A program made the position numbers and the translations under genes. Source: Zantedeschia hybrid cultivar (lineage: Eukaryota > Streptophyta > Magnoliopsida > Alismatales > Araceae). Taken from it: a stretch of 64,000 nt of DNA. Below the pieces are notes generated by a model. It worked only from the letters and a program-made list of their open reading frames with translations. It ran no database searches and was not told where the DNA came from. The stretch lies in NCBI GenBank assembly GCA_030544215.1, contig JARZZO010000016.1, positions 60,987,501 through 61,051,500 of the forward strand, in the 5' to 3' direction. This document shows positions 34,769 to 45,724 of this stretch, one piece after another; positions within the stretch are counted from its first letter, which is position 1, and each line of letters begins with the position of its first letter.

Positions 34769-36454
34769 GTGTTGATGAATAGTGACCTATGAATAATGCT
34801 GATGAATAGTACTCGTGAATAGTATTTTCTAATAAATTCCTCTTGTAATGTGGGGAGTCATGGGCTGAACTTTAAACTTTCTTACAAGTAATTTGTGAGG
34901 GAAATTGAGAAACGAGAACGACATTTTGCACTACACAAGCCACATTAGGGAATGGGATTCTGCTTTTAAAAGAAATCAAAGGGTTTTCCTATCGCAGCAA
35001 GATGTAATCAACATCGATTTATGAATCGGCAGAAAGAGTCTTAATTTACTGGACCCTCATGATCCTTCCCATTGGCGAGTCAACAGACAAATTGCTTCTG
35101 TGTCCCTTCAGTCACATCACTAGTCTAAACTATGTTTTTCATCTTAATGCCTGGAAATCATGATTCCCGCAATTTAACCAGGAAAACCAAATCAAGAAAT
35201 TAAAAAAAAAAAAAAAAAAGATCAAAATCTTGCCTAAAACGATTGTCAACAAGTAACTAAAGCCAATTCAGGTATGTTTCATGTTCCAATTGAGCACTTT
35301 CCATTTGGTCATGTCCGAAGGGGAAGATTATTGTACCGAACACATGCAGATCACATCATGATTCATATTTTAAGGAGAATAATAGATCTATTTTTTATCA
35401 ACCCTTTTGTCCCTAGTATTTCAACAATAAGAAAGATCTCTTTGAGGTTTGAATTTGGTCATGTAGAATCTGTGTGCTTTTACTTCTACTTATTTGCTTA
35501 AATGATTTAATTTTCTTTTATTTTGTTTTGTACTTTCTTTCATTTTGGTTTTCTTCCTTCCCAGCTCTCACTCTCTCTCATTACACAAGTCTTGGTATTT
35601 AGGTGGTTATTGGCAAAAAGTTCTGGTAATGAAGATTTGACTGGATACCCTTTTTTTGCTTCTTTGGGTACTTTGGATGGAAGACAGTTTTGATTATGTT
35701 GCAAATCAGGCAAGCTTGATCATGGATTAAATCAGATCCGATAACCAGTTCAGTGAAATTTGTTTCACATGTTAGAATTAAAATTTCATTTCAAGGAGAA
35801 AATTATTTTTCCCATTCATGCTCGGTATTCCAAGAAGTACTGAATTACTTTGTATTTCGTAATCTTCTATTATCCAAATGAAACCTAACAAAATGTGTCA
35901 ACAGAAATTACCGGAACAGAGTGGCTAGGAGAGATTTTGTTCCATGGCCCATTGAGATCAGATTCTGTGAAACGAGCATCTCAGCAAGAAAATATACATG
36001 TGAGCCAAGGTGCATACAGCCTTCTGAACTTGTTCTCATTTCTACTGACGAGTTTATCTCAAGATATTAATACTGCAAGTTGATGAATTGTCAACTGAAC
36101 TGAAAATTTTATTTCTTTCAGCCTGATGTACTGGTTCAAAGCAAGAGGAAAACTTTCAAATGATGCAGCCTTGCACAGGTTAGTGCTTAGCTAGCAGTAT
36201 CACTCTTTTACTCTCTTCATTATATTGCACCCTGTAGGCTGCATATCATGCCCGCTTTTGCTCATCTTCTTGGGTAAGTTCCTCATACATTACCGCCAAA
36301 TATGTGCTACTGGTCAACTCATTTTCTTTTGATTCTATTGACTCTGGTTTCTTGGATAAGTTCCTCATGGATTTGATCTTTAAAAAAAAAAAAAAAGTAT
36401 TTCAGCTTATATGAACGGGCCAAATATTTGTGCCATTTTTTGAGGAAGATTGTG
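34769..36454 (+). other. Unique-looking sequence, possible host gene 3' part
   Basis: No transposon motifs. It contains poly-A runs at 35199-35219 and 36381-36396 and two candidate exons (35905-35999, 36122-36163). A further open stretch at 35277-35380 (MFHVPIEHFPFGHVRRGRLL) has a possible AG acceptor before it but did not join in phase with the other candidates. Confidence 0.35.
35905..36163 (+). other. Two candidate terminal exons of an unidentified host gene
   Basis: Exon 35905-35999 lies between CAACAG and GTGAGC, and exon 36122-36163 follows TTTCTTTCAG. Spliced, they read ITGTEWLGEILFHGPLRSDS, VKRASQQENIH, then PDVLVQSKRKTFK and a TGA stop, in phase across the junction. A Lys-rich C-terminus followed by a stop is plausible for a last exon. 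I do not recognise the family. They could belong with the exons at 11954-12147, in which case the 22-kb LINE nest would be intronic. Confidence 0.35.
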
Positions 36455-38560
36455 GTATGTACCACCAATTTTATTGAATAAATAGAGGCAGGACATCTGA
36501 AGTTTATATAAGGAGAGGGGAGATTCCTGTCCTTTGTATTACAACCGAAAATAAAAGAAAATAAAACTAAATAACAGGGAAAATTACTGCTGCCTCTCTA
36601 TAGTTCTGCAAACACCTTGGTCCATTTTTCTGCCAACACTAGGAAGATGAATCTAATCCATTTGTAGATGAAAGATACTGCCTGAAAACAAATGTTTTCG
36701 ATGTACGGCTTGCCTCCTTTGAAACATGGTATGCAGAATCGGCCGATTCGGATTGGGATTGGCGGGTCCCGATCCGGTTGGAATCGGCCGATTCCGGCCG
36801 ATCCAATCCCAATTCGGATCAGGATCGGCGGGTCACGATCCTGCCTCCCGATCCGTGCTGGAATTCCATGCGTTGAAGATACAATCATTCCATTGTCTCC
36901 AAATGGACCAACAGACAGCATGTGGGAGGATAAGAAGCACCTTTATCTGATCATCCTTAGAGGCTTTGATTCGACACTTTTTAAAGATTTCCCACATTTC
37001 TTGAATAGTTGCAAAATTGACTGAAGCCTGCAATACCAGCTATAGTAGTCCACACCAGTTTACTATATTTACACTGGATAAACAAATGATACACTGTCTC
37101 TTCACATTGGCTACAGAATGAACACATAACCTCTGCATTTGGAGTCCATTTCCTCTGATAAACCTTGGTGATGATTCTTCTTTGAAACATGAGCCACATG
37201 AAAGCTTGCACTTTAATTGGGGATTTAACTTTCCATACTTCCCTGAAATGAAAGTAGCTTGGAAGATCACTTCAGTAGTGGAATACAAAGATTTAACATA
37301 GAACTGTCCGTTATGCTTGTTCCATATAGTCCCGTTGATGCTCATTGAGTGAGACCTTTGAAAGCAAATCCATGAGTGTGCAATATTCTTCCAATTCCTT
37401 GTCTTGGAGACCTCTCCTCAGGATAATATTCCACTATACAACTTATCCTTCCTTGCATGTGACTTCCTGAATTGTAGCATGTTTATGAACTGCCAACATA
37501 AACAGTGATGCGAACCTGTTCTTTAGCATTTCCTCATCTAGACACTTATCATACAAGAACAAAGTAGCCTGACCATTCCCAACTTTGATCTTTGTACCAT
37601 CAATCACCCACTTAGCTTAGCTTAGTATCCCTTGCTAAATAGGAGAGATCATAGTCTGGTTACCGCATTCAAAGTAAAATTTCCCATTTATGCCATAATG
37701 CTTCTCCCTCACGATCTTCTTCCACAGCTGCTGATCTTCTGAAATCAATTCCCACAACCATTTTCCCAACAAAGCCAAATTCATAGAAGCCAGATTTTTA
37801 ACCCCCAGTCCTCCCTTACACCTCGACCTGCAGACCTTCTTCCTAAATGGATAACTTTTGATTCTGTCTTATTTCCTCCCCATAAAAACTTCCTTCTGAT
37901 TTTATCCAATTTCATCACCGCCACCTTTGGAAGCACAAAACAGACATGAAATGCAAAGGGTGACAGGACTGAGTTCAATAGCACAATTCTGCCTCCCATA
38001 ATGAGATTCCTGGCCTTCCACATTTATATTTTCTTCTGCGCACAAGAAACAAGAGGTTCCCATTCAGATTTAGTGATTGACCTAAAATGCACAGGTAACT
38101 CCAAATACTGAATTGGAAGCTGTTCCATCTTGCAACCCAAGGTCAAGGCACATTCCTGTAGAGTATTATCCTCCATCTTGACCCCCACAATTGAGCTTTT
38201 ATCATAATTAATCTTCATACCTGAAATGTACTCATAATTCTTCAGAACAAATCGAAGATTTCTAACCTGCTCCACTCCTCCTTCATAAATAATAGAGTAT
38301 CATCAGTATACTGCATATGTGATATCGTTGCCTCTGTTTTGAGAACTGCAACTCCTTTAATCCAACCTTTGCTTTCTGCTTTCTTGCACATCCTGCTGAG
38401 CAAATTGGCTACCAGAATGAATAAATATGGGGAAATTGTACCCCCCTGCCTTAGGCCTCTAGAACTGTTAAAATATCCTACTACACTTTCATTGAATATG
38501 ATGGAGAGTTTAGCATTGGAAAGACAGTCCTTCAAAATATCAACCCACTCCATGCTTCAT
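36455..38560 (-). mobile_element. LINE E3, 5'-truncated
   Basis: Minus strand, same subfamily as E1 and E2. The reverse-transcriptase part at 38553-37781 has RGLRQGGTISPYLF, ISHMQYTDDTLLFM (catalytic site changed from the usual FADD to YTDD), MKINYDKSSIVG and GGRIVLLNSVL. The zf-RVT domain is at 37345-36981 (CSFCSQCEETVYHLFIQC). The 3' end carries the shared AATAAAATTGGTGGTAC tail at about 36460-36485. It is interrupted by MITE 3 at 36725-36870 and by many stops. Confidence 0.85.
36725..36870. mobile_element. hAT-type MITE 3 (ATCGG subfamily), inserted in LINE E3
   Basis: This 146-bp element begins CATGGTATGCAGAATCGG and its right end in reverse complement begins CATGGAATTCCAGCACGG. Its 8-bp flanks are CTTTGAAA (36717-36724) and CGTTGAAG (36871-36878), 6 of 8 matching. 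The core repeats GATCGG and CCGATCC motifs. Its ends resemble the hAT element at 47931-53323. Confidence 0.8.
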
Positions 38561-38806
38561 TTTACAGTCTTCATGTTTCATTTTAATCTTATCATTTACT
38601 ATATTGTCTATTTTATGTTATTTTATTTTAATTATATGTATACAATTTCTAATCAGCTAAACTTCATCTGAAACTCTGAATTGACTGCTAGTGAAAAGGA
38701 ACAACATCTTCCCACTGGGGACTGCATAAAAAGGATAAAGAAGAAAGGTTTTAGAGCCATGAGTCGGGGTGTGTGGGGGAGAGAGAGAGAGAGAGAGAGT
38801 GGGAGC
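38561..38806. other. LINE F/C 5' flank and leader
   Basis: AT-rich sequence (38561-38675), then a short leader with a (GA)n tract at 38779-38799 just before the ORF1 ATG at 38807. No other feature is seen. Confidence 0.5.
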
Positions 38807-40642
38807 ATGGCGAGCAGGGACGGGGAAGAAGATGGTGAGTGGCAACTGGTCCAGAGGCGCGATAAGAAGCTGAGGAGCTCGGCAAGCGGTCCGCCTCCTT
38901 CTTCCATGTGGGTAGAGATTCCTATGTTAGGTGCTTTGGTGGGGACCTTTGGGCCAGGGAGTGTAGGGATAATTTCCACTGTGTTCTCTGTAAGAACATT
39001 GGTCACCGTAGCTCATCATGTGTATGTGGCCCACCCAAATCCTGTCTTTGTTCCGGTTTCGCCCAAGCACTTGCAGGGATGGATTGAGATCCCCTCGTCT
39101 TCGGCTGTTGCAGGGTCTCGGTTTTGGATGGAGGACCATGTGGTGATCTCCGTTCAGGCCCTGCAACCTGCAAAGCTTCAGCATTTGGATGGTTATCAGG
39201 GACTTCTGAGCTCTCTTCAACTTCTTTGGGTAGATGTTAAAAACTAGTGTATTCGAGAGTTAAATCAAGACTCTTTCCTAGTGAAAGAGCCCTTTCCCAG
39301 ATTGGAAGAGCCAGGCTGTCAAACTTCTGAGTGGTCGAAGAAGAAAATTGTTATACAAGTGCTCACCCTGGTCAATCTCTATTTGTACTAATCCGGCTCC
39401 CCCAGGTTTCAAGGTGTGGCTATAGATGTTCGCGATTCTGCTTCATGTGTGGAACTGTAATACACTCCAGGCTATTGTTTCTCGCTTTGGCATTCTACGG
39501 GGAATTGATGCAAGCTCTTTGGATGGCACGATGCTGCTGTATGCTCCTGTCCTTGTGGAAGTTAGCTCGTTGAAGGATATTCCGAAGAAAGCCACTATCC
39601 ACCTTACAGGGAGTGACTACTGGGTTTGGTTGGTGAAGGAGGAACCCTCTGCATCTAGTGATGAGAAGACTGCTACCTAGGACTGGAAATGGGCAGAGGC
39701 CATCTCTGAATTCAGAAAGCGGAAGGGCTACCAACCTTGCTCAGCTCCTCCGGTAGCTCCTCCGATGGGTCGTACTGAGTCAAACGAGTTGCAAGTGACT
39801 GAGCAGATGGAGGCTGGCCAGTGACACTTGCAGTCGATTCCGCTCCCGAGAAAGCCTTGCCAGGATCGAGAGACCTTACTTGTTTCATGTCTTGGGAAGC
39901 AACTCCAGAGAATCATTGTGATGTTGCTCTATACAAGGCAAAGACGGCAGGGTGGATTTTGATTGGTCCCGAGGAGGTTGCAGCTGTGATCTGTTGAAGC
40001 CTACCATGGTTGGGTGGAGAAGATCTACAGTGCTGGGTCAGGATATCAAATCTGGACCCAATTGTTGGCATTCGCAATTATTCGGATCCTAACTTAAACC
40101 CCAGTTGCCTAGCTCTTCCTCCTCCAAACTGGTCAACTCTTGTTTTTAACCCTCATGACTTGGGGTTTGCGAACCGGGTCGCTAAGCCAAGGTCAGTCTT
40201 CAAAGAGGTTAACATTGTTCATCTTCCTCTTTGAACGTCAGGAGCTACAGGAACTCTTCCACGATGAAGTAGATGGAACCCACTCTAAGGAATTCCGGAT
40301 CGGATCGGGTCCCTGAATCGGGACCCGCCGATCCCGATCCAAATCGGGATCGGATCAGCCGGAATCGGCCTGGATCGGCTAGAATCGGCCGGGATAGGGA
40401 CCTGCCGATCCCGATCGGGATCGGCCGATTCTGCATTCCATGACCCACTCGCAGGGGGAAGAGATCGCTTTAACTCAAAAAGTTAGTGCGAAGGATTCCC
40501 ATAATCAAGCGAAGCAGGATAAGGAGGTGTCGGACTACGATCTCTCTGGCCTAGTGGTAGTCTGTGCTATCAACAGGTCTATGAACATTGAAGTCTCGGC
40601 AGTGGGAGACTCAACCCTGAGGAAGTTGGAGATTATCGAGAG
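38807..40642 (+). pseudogene. LINE F/C ORF1, N-terminal and central part
   Basis: The start at 38807 gives MASRDGEEDGEWQLVQRR. In a shifted frame a zinc knuckle CVLCKNIGHRSSSC lies at about 38980-39021. A DUF4283-type region follows at 39160-39680 (LLHVWNCNTLQAIVSRF, GILRGIDASSLDGTMLLYA, WKWAEAISEFRKRKG), then a low-complexity tail to about 40642. MITE 4 interrupts it at 40286-40442. No ORF2 follows directly. The frame appears to resume at 58232 after a decayed hAT element, leading into LINE C ORF1/ORF2. Several frame changes make it non-functional. Confidence 0.75.
40286..40442. mobile_element. hAT-type MITE 4 (ATCGG subfamily) with perfect 8-bp duplication
   Basis: This 157-bp element lies between identical ACCCACTC copies at 40278-40285 and 40443-40450. 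The left end is TAAGGAATTCCGGATCGG; the right end in reverse complement is CATGGAATGCAGAATCGG. The two ends correspond to the two different ends of the 47931-53323 hAT element. It is non-coding. Confidence 0.92.
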
Positions 40643-41070
40643 CAAGGTTCGCCGTATCCCAAATCCGCTTAGATCAGGTCCGGCCAGATACAAGTCGGAT
40701 CCGGTCCGGATCGGCCCAACTCGCATGAGTTGCACAAGTCAGGCCAGTTTAGGCCGGTTTAAGATTTTTTGTGTTTTTGAAAAGAAATGTCTAATTTATT
40801 GACATAAATATGTACTTTTATAAACTCTACTTGATGTTTCTTGTTACGGTAAATGATTATGAGTCACATTTAAAAGAAAAACATCAATTTCATATATTTA
40901 ACTATGTAAAAATGATACCCTAACATGCTAATTAAGAGGAATTTAATATAAGAAACATCAACTTGCAAAAGAAAATGACACACCAAATCTCATAGAATGA
41001 TCAAATGTAAATTTTCTAGCATCAGCACTGAAAACTCATAAGTTTCTCAGAGATAATAATATACATGACA
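40643..41070 (-). mobile_element. Possible 3' end of the decayed hAT element (hAT3)
   Basis: The sequence starts GCAAGGTTCGCCGTATCC; the presumed other end at about 58224 in reverse complement reads CAAGTTGACTCGTATCTGG, a plausible imperfect inverted repeat. Next to the ends are TATCGAGA (left) and AGTCGAGA (right), 6 of 8 matching. GC-rich GGATCCGG motifs give way to AT-rich sequence. The boundary is tentative. Confidence 0.4.
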
Positions 41071-41078
41071 TATGTAGT
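41071..41078. repeat. 8-bp target-site duplication, left copy (hAT-1)
   Basis: TATGTAGT, identical to 46134-46141. Confidence 0.95.
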
Positions 41079-41180
41079 CATGGATGGCAGTTTCGGCCGG
41101 TACCGGTACGTACCGGTACCGGCCCGGACCGGTACCCCCATTTCGGGCCGGTACCGTAAAAAAAAAAAAAAAAGATAAAT

Positions 41181-41212
41181 CCCCTCTCACAGAAACAGAT
41201 CTGTGAGAGGGG
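41181..41212 (+). other. Perfect 12-bp inverted repeat in the hAT-1 leader
   Basis: CCCCTCTCACAG and CTGTGAGAGGGG are separated by 8 nt. The hairpin lies just inside the left terminus, ahead of a GGAGG/CCGCC-rich leader, and could act in transposase binding or in the mRNA leader. Confidence 0.7.
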
Positions 41213-41387
41213 ATTCGGGTTTTTTGCAGTGGGAGGGGAAGGGAAGGAGGGAAAGGAGGAGGAGAAGGAGGGGAAAGAACCGCCGCCGCCACCCGCCGCT
41301 GCCGCCGCCGCCCGCCGCCACCGCCAGAGACGTTTTCATCCTTTTCCGGAGACATTTTCACTGTTTTGGGTGGAAGAAAAAAAGAAG

Positions 41388-42257
41388 GTATGATTTATAT
41401 TTTAATGTAGTGATTATTTTTTAGTTTGTTACATATTTCTTAGATGATTTACGTTCATTTTCTTGATAAAATAGACAACCCCCAATTTTGGCCCTAATTA
41501 GCGGTTAAAAATTGGGGCTTTTGTCTAATTACTTAAATTAAACATCAATTGGAGCCTAATTAAGCGTCATGACATGTTTTAAACTAGGAGTGTGCTGTTA
41601 ATTACGTTGATCGACGGTTAATTAGGGGAAATCCCCAATTTTGGCCCTAATTAGCGGTTAAAAATTGGGGCTTTTGTCTAATTACTTAAATTAAACATAA
41701 ATTGGAGCATAATTAAGCTTCATGACATGTTTTAAACTAGGAGTGTGCTGTTAATTACGTTGATCGACGGTTAATTAGGGGAAATCTCCAATTTTGGCCC
41801 TAATTAGCGGTTAAAAATTGGGGCTTTTGTCTAATTACTTAAATTAAACATCAATTGGAGCCTAATTAAGCTTCATGACATGTTTTAAACTAGGAGTGTG
41901 CTGTTAATTACGTTGATCGACGGTTAATTAGGGGAAATCCCCAATTTTGGCCCTAATTAGCGGTTAAAAATTGGGGCTTTTGTCTAATTACTTAAATTAA
42001 ACATCAATTGGAGCCTAATTAAACTTCATGACATGTTTTAAATTAGGAGTGTGCTGTCAATTACGTTGATCGACGGTGAATTAGGGGAAATCCCCAATTT
42101 TGGCGCTAATTAGCGGTTAAAAATTGGGGCTTTTGTCTAATTGTTAAATTAAACATCAATTGGAGCCTAATTAACATCCAATTTTACATGTTTTAAACTA
42201 GGAGCATAATGCCAAATGTTCTTATATTTGTTTCTATTTTTTTTTTATGTGTTGTAG
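41388..42257 (+). other. Putative 5'-UTR intron of the hAT-1 transposase gene
   Basis: Donor AAGAAG|GTATGA at 41388 and acceptor TGTTGTAG ending at 42257, just before GAACATGG. The intron contains the whole tandem array. The equivalent intron is seen in hAT-2 (52809-51783). Confidence 0.55.
41477..42190. repeat. ~152-bp tandem repeat in the hAT-1 5' intron (about 4.7 copies)
   Basis: Each unit holds CCCCAATTTTGGCCCTAATT, then AAAAATTGGGGCTTTTG (arms able to pair), then CATGACATGTTTTAAA and GATCGACGG. Starts are near 41480, 41629, 41785, 41937 and 42090; the last unit is partial. The AAGCCCCAATTTTTAAC core is shared with the repeat in hAT-2. Confidence 0.92.
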
Positions 42258-42261
42258 GAAC

Positions 42262-45200
42262 ATGGCTGAACAGCAAGAGCAAGACCCAGGGTGGGCCCAT
42301 ATCACCTTAATTAATACTGCAAAGAGGAGAGTGAAATGCAAATATTGTGGCAAAGAGATGGGTGGTGGAATCACCCGAGGGAAAGAACATTTAGCAGGGA
42401 AGACAGGACAGGTGACAAGGTGTACTGTCTGTCCCCGACAAGTTGCCAACGAGATGCGTGAATTGTTGCGTGGCCGAAAAGCACAAAAAGAACAAAAGAA
42501 GGAAGATGAGGTTGAACTCCAAGGCGAAATTTCAGGTAGACATAATACAAAAGGCAAAGGGATGTATACTGCGGCCAGTGGCATTTCTATACGTGAGAGG
42601 CAAAGGGCTGAACAAAATGTAGATTCTAGTGATGATGATGATCCTGACATGGCTGCAGCTAGAAGAGAGAGTTTGTGGCATCAACAAGAAGATGAAGCCC
42701 GAAAGAGAGGTGATGGACCATCAATAAGAGGCACAAGTCAACCTACAGGCCAAGTGGGTCCTATGGACAGTTATCTTTTTAGAAGACAGACTTCTACTCA
42801 GCCAAAAATCAAGCAAGCAATGAGAGGAGTAAAAAAGTCAGCTGAAGCGGCAGGACATACTTTTAAAAGCATATGCAAATGGTTTTTGCATGCAGGTGTT
42901 CCCTCACATGCTGCTCAGTCTCCTTATTTTCAGCCTATGATTGATGCGATAGCAGATCATGGTCGTGGGTTCAAAGCCCCCACACGTCGAGACATATATG
43001 GACGGGGGCTTGATGGAGAATACGAGGAACTTCAACAGTGGGTTGAAAGTTTTAAGGCAGTATGGAAGGAGAGAGGATGCACAATTATGTGCGATGGCTG
43101 GACTGGTACCACGAAGAAGTCCATGATTAATTTTCTTGTTTATTGCACAGAAGGGACAGTTTTTATGAAATCTGTAGATGCATCAAACTATTCAAAGAAT
43201 GCAAAATATTTATTTAGTTTGATGGATCAGATGGTGCAGGAAATTAGAGAGGAAAATGTTGTCCAGGTGGTCACCGATAATGAACCAAGTTATAAAGCTG
43301 CAGGGAAGAAGTTAATGGACAAGCGCAAACACCTTTATTGGGTCCCATGTGCAGCGCATAGTCTGGACTTGATGCTTGAAGACATTGGTAAGGATCCAAC
43401 TATCAGCAAGACTGTAAAGAGAGCCCAAAGAATTATCCAATTTATTTATGGTCATCCCAGGATCTTGAATATGTTCAGAGAAAAAGCATATGGAGGTCGA
43501 GATCTCATCCGTGCAGGGCCTACACGATTTGCATCTAATTTTATTCCTTTAGAATCTTTGCACAAATTCAAGAATGAGATCAGGGGTTTTATGTTTAATA
43601 AGGAGTTCTTGGAGTATATGCGGACCACTTCCAATGAATCTAAATCTGAACATTTGGAAGTGAGAAAAATCATAGAGAATAAAAAATTTTGGAGTAATAT
43701 GGAGACTTATCTGAAGTTGGTGGAACCTCTCGTACAGGTGTTAAAATTGGTGGATAGGGATGATAAGAATTACATGGGATATTTGTACGAGGCAATTGAC
43801 ATTGCTAAGGTCCACATCAAGAACGCATTTCCCAACACTTATATGAAGTGGTGGGACCTTATTGATATCAGATGGGAAAGCACATTACACCACGACTTGC
43901 ATGCAGCTGGTAAGTGAAGTCTTATACTATTACATGGGAGATTATTTATTAAATTGACATTAGTAATTTTTCACCTAAATGCAGGTTATTATTTAAATCC
44001 TCGAGTAATGTACAGTCGTCAAGTGCATATTGATGGAGAGGTGATTCAAGGCACACTAAATGTGATTGCACGTTTGTCGAGGACAATAGACGAGATGATT
44101 GAGGCAGAGAGACAGGTATACTTAGTGAAGATCTGACTTTAAGATTTATCCAATTACTTGTAATTTGAAGAGCCTATGAATTCTATTAATTGTTAATTCC
44201 ATCTTTGTAGATGGAGGCTTATAGGCTAAGGCTGGAGACATATAATGAAGACTCTGTGCAAATTGCTGTAGAGAAAGTGAGCCCAGGTATACTTAGTCAT
44301 TGCATTGTTGTCAAATGTGCATAAGAAACGAGAACATACATTGATTAATTTTTTTTTTGGTTTCTTTTAATGATGGCACAGCTGAGTGGTGGATAATGGT
44401 GTACAACAGAGATAGGTGCTATAATCCATTGGCTTCCGTTGCAGTGAGGGTTTTGAGTCAGACGACGTCGGCAAGCCAATGTGAAAGAAACTGGAGCACG
44501 TTCAGCCTTATACACTCAAAAATTCGTAACCGGTTAAAGGCTGAACGATTGGACAAATTGGTGTACTGCCATTACAATATGAGATTGAGGATCAAAAACA
44601 TCCGGTTGAGACAACAATTGAGGGAGAAACGAGCTGCAGGGCACGCAGAAGATGTGGTTGGCCAAATTGATGTGGAAGAGTTATTTGATGATGATAATCC
44701 CTTGCATACTTGGGTTGAGACACGAGCAACTGTCGATGAGCCAGTTTTTGATCCTGATGATACAAAATGGGCAGAAGGCATACTAGATGGAGCTGTTGCT
44801 AGAGATCCAGAATTAAGAAGCTCGAAAAGGCAAAAAGAAAATTCACCTCCTCCTTCACATGAGTATCAGAGTCAGACTGAGCATGTGCCTTTATTTGCAC
44901 CTGATACTGAGCTTGAGCCTGCTAGACACTCAGAATCAGATAGTAGGCCAGTCACTCCTAGAATGGTTGGGCCACCATCATTCTTGAAAAGGAGTACATC
45001 TACATTGGAGAGGACTAATCTGGCTGCCAGAGACGATCCTGCCATTGATGAGCTGAAGCAAATTTATGTGAGGCATACACCACGAGGAAAAGGAGTATTG
45101 AATCGATTGAACTTGCAAAAGGATCTAGAAAAAAAAGAAAGCCAGCAAAAACAGGCATCACAAAAGAAAAAATCAAGTACTGTTAAAAGAAAGTTAATTG

Positions 45201-45724
45201 TTGATTATGATCAAGATGACGATGATGATGGGACAGAGTCTCTTAGTGATGATGCTGGTGCAGCTGCAGGTGCTACTACCGGGGGCGGAGTGTATGCACC
45301 TTCTTTCTCCTTACATGTTGACACAGGAAGAGGACAACATGAAAGTCAAGGAGATTATGATTCACAAAGCCAGCATGGACAGCAGTCAGGTTATGGAGGT
45401 GGCCAACAAGAAGCAGGCATGTATAGCTGGGGAGATCAAGTAGAGTATGAAGGCTTTCAATTCCATCCACCGATTCCACCCAGTAGCAGTTATGGGTCAG
45501 GGTCTTCTTCTTATCCTCATGCTACTTCTTTGCACCATGATTCTGGCATTTCATCAAGTCAACAACCATATACTCCAAGAGGGATTCAAAGAGGGATGCA
45601 CGACTTGGCTGCATCATTGTTTAGTTATGATGAATATAGGGAACATATGCAACCTTATTATGGATACCAGCAACAGCAACCAGATGATGAATCAGAAGGA
45701 TCTACGGGTTATTATCCATATTAA
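42262..45724 (+). CDS. hAT-1 transposase (BED zinc finger, DUF659, hAT C-terminal dimerisation), 4 coding exons
   Basis: Exons by eye are 42262-43909, 43985-44115, 44211-44286 and 44382-45724, all with GT-AG junctions and in phase. The product is about 1065 aa. A BED-type zinc finger that binds the transposon ends uses Cys26, Cys29, His43 and Cys54. The DUF659/RNase H-like core holds CDGWTGT (Asp278) and VVTDN (Asp339), likely catalytic acidic residues, and VPCAAHSLDLMLED. The hAT_C dimerisation region (residues ~620-690) has AEWW, QCERNWSTFSLIHSKIRN and LDKLVYCHYN; Glu620 may be the third catalytic residue. A long acidic then Gly/Ser/Gln/Tyr-rich tail ends in YTPRGIQRG...YYPY. The 42262 start was chosen for similarity to the hAT-2 start (MAE). 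No disabling change is seen, so it may still be active. Confidence 0.9.
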
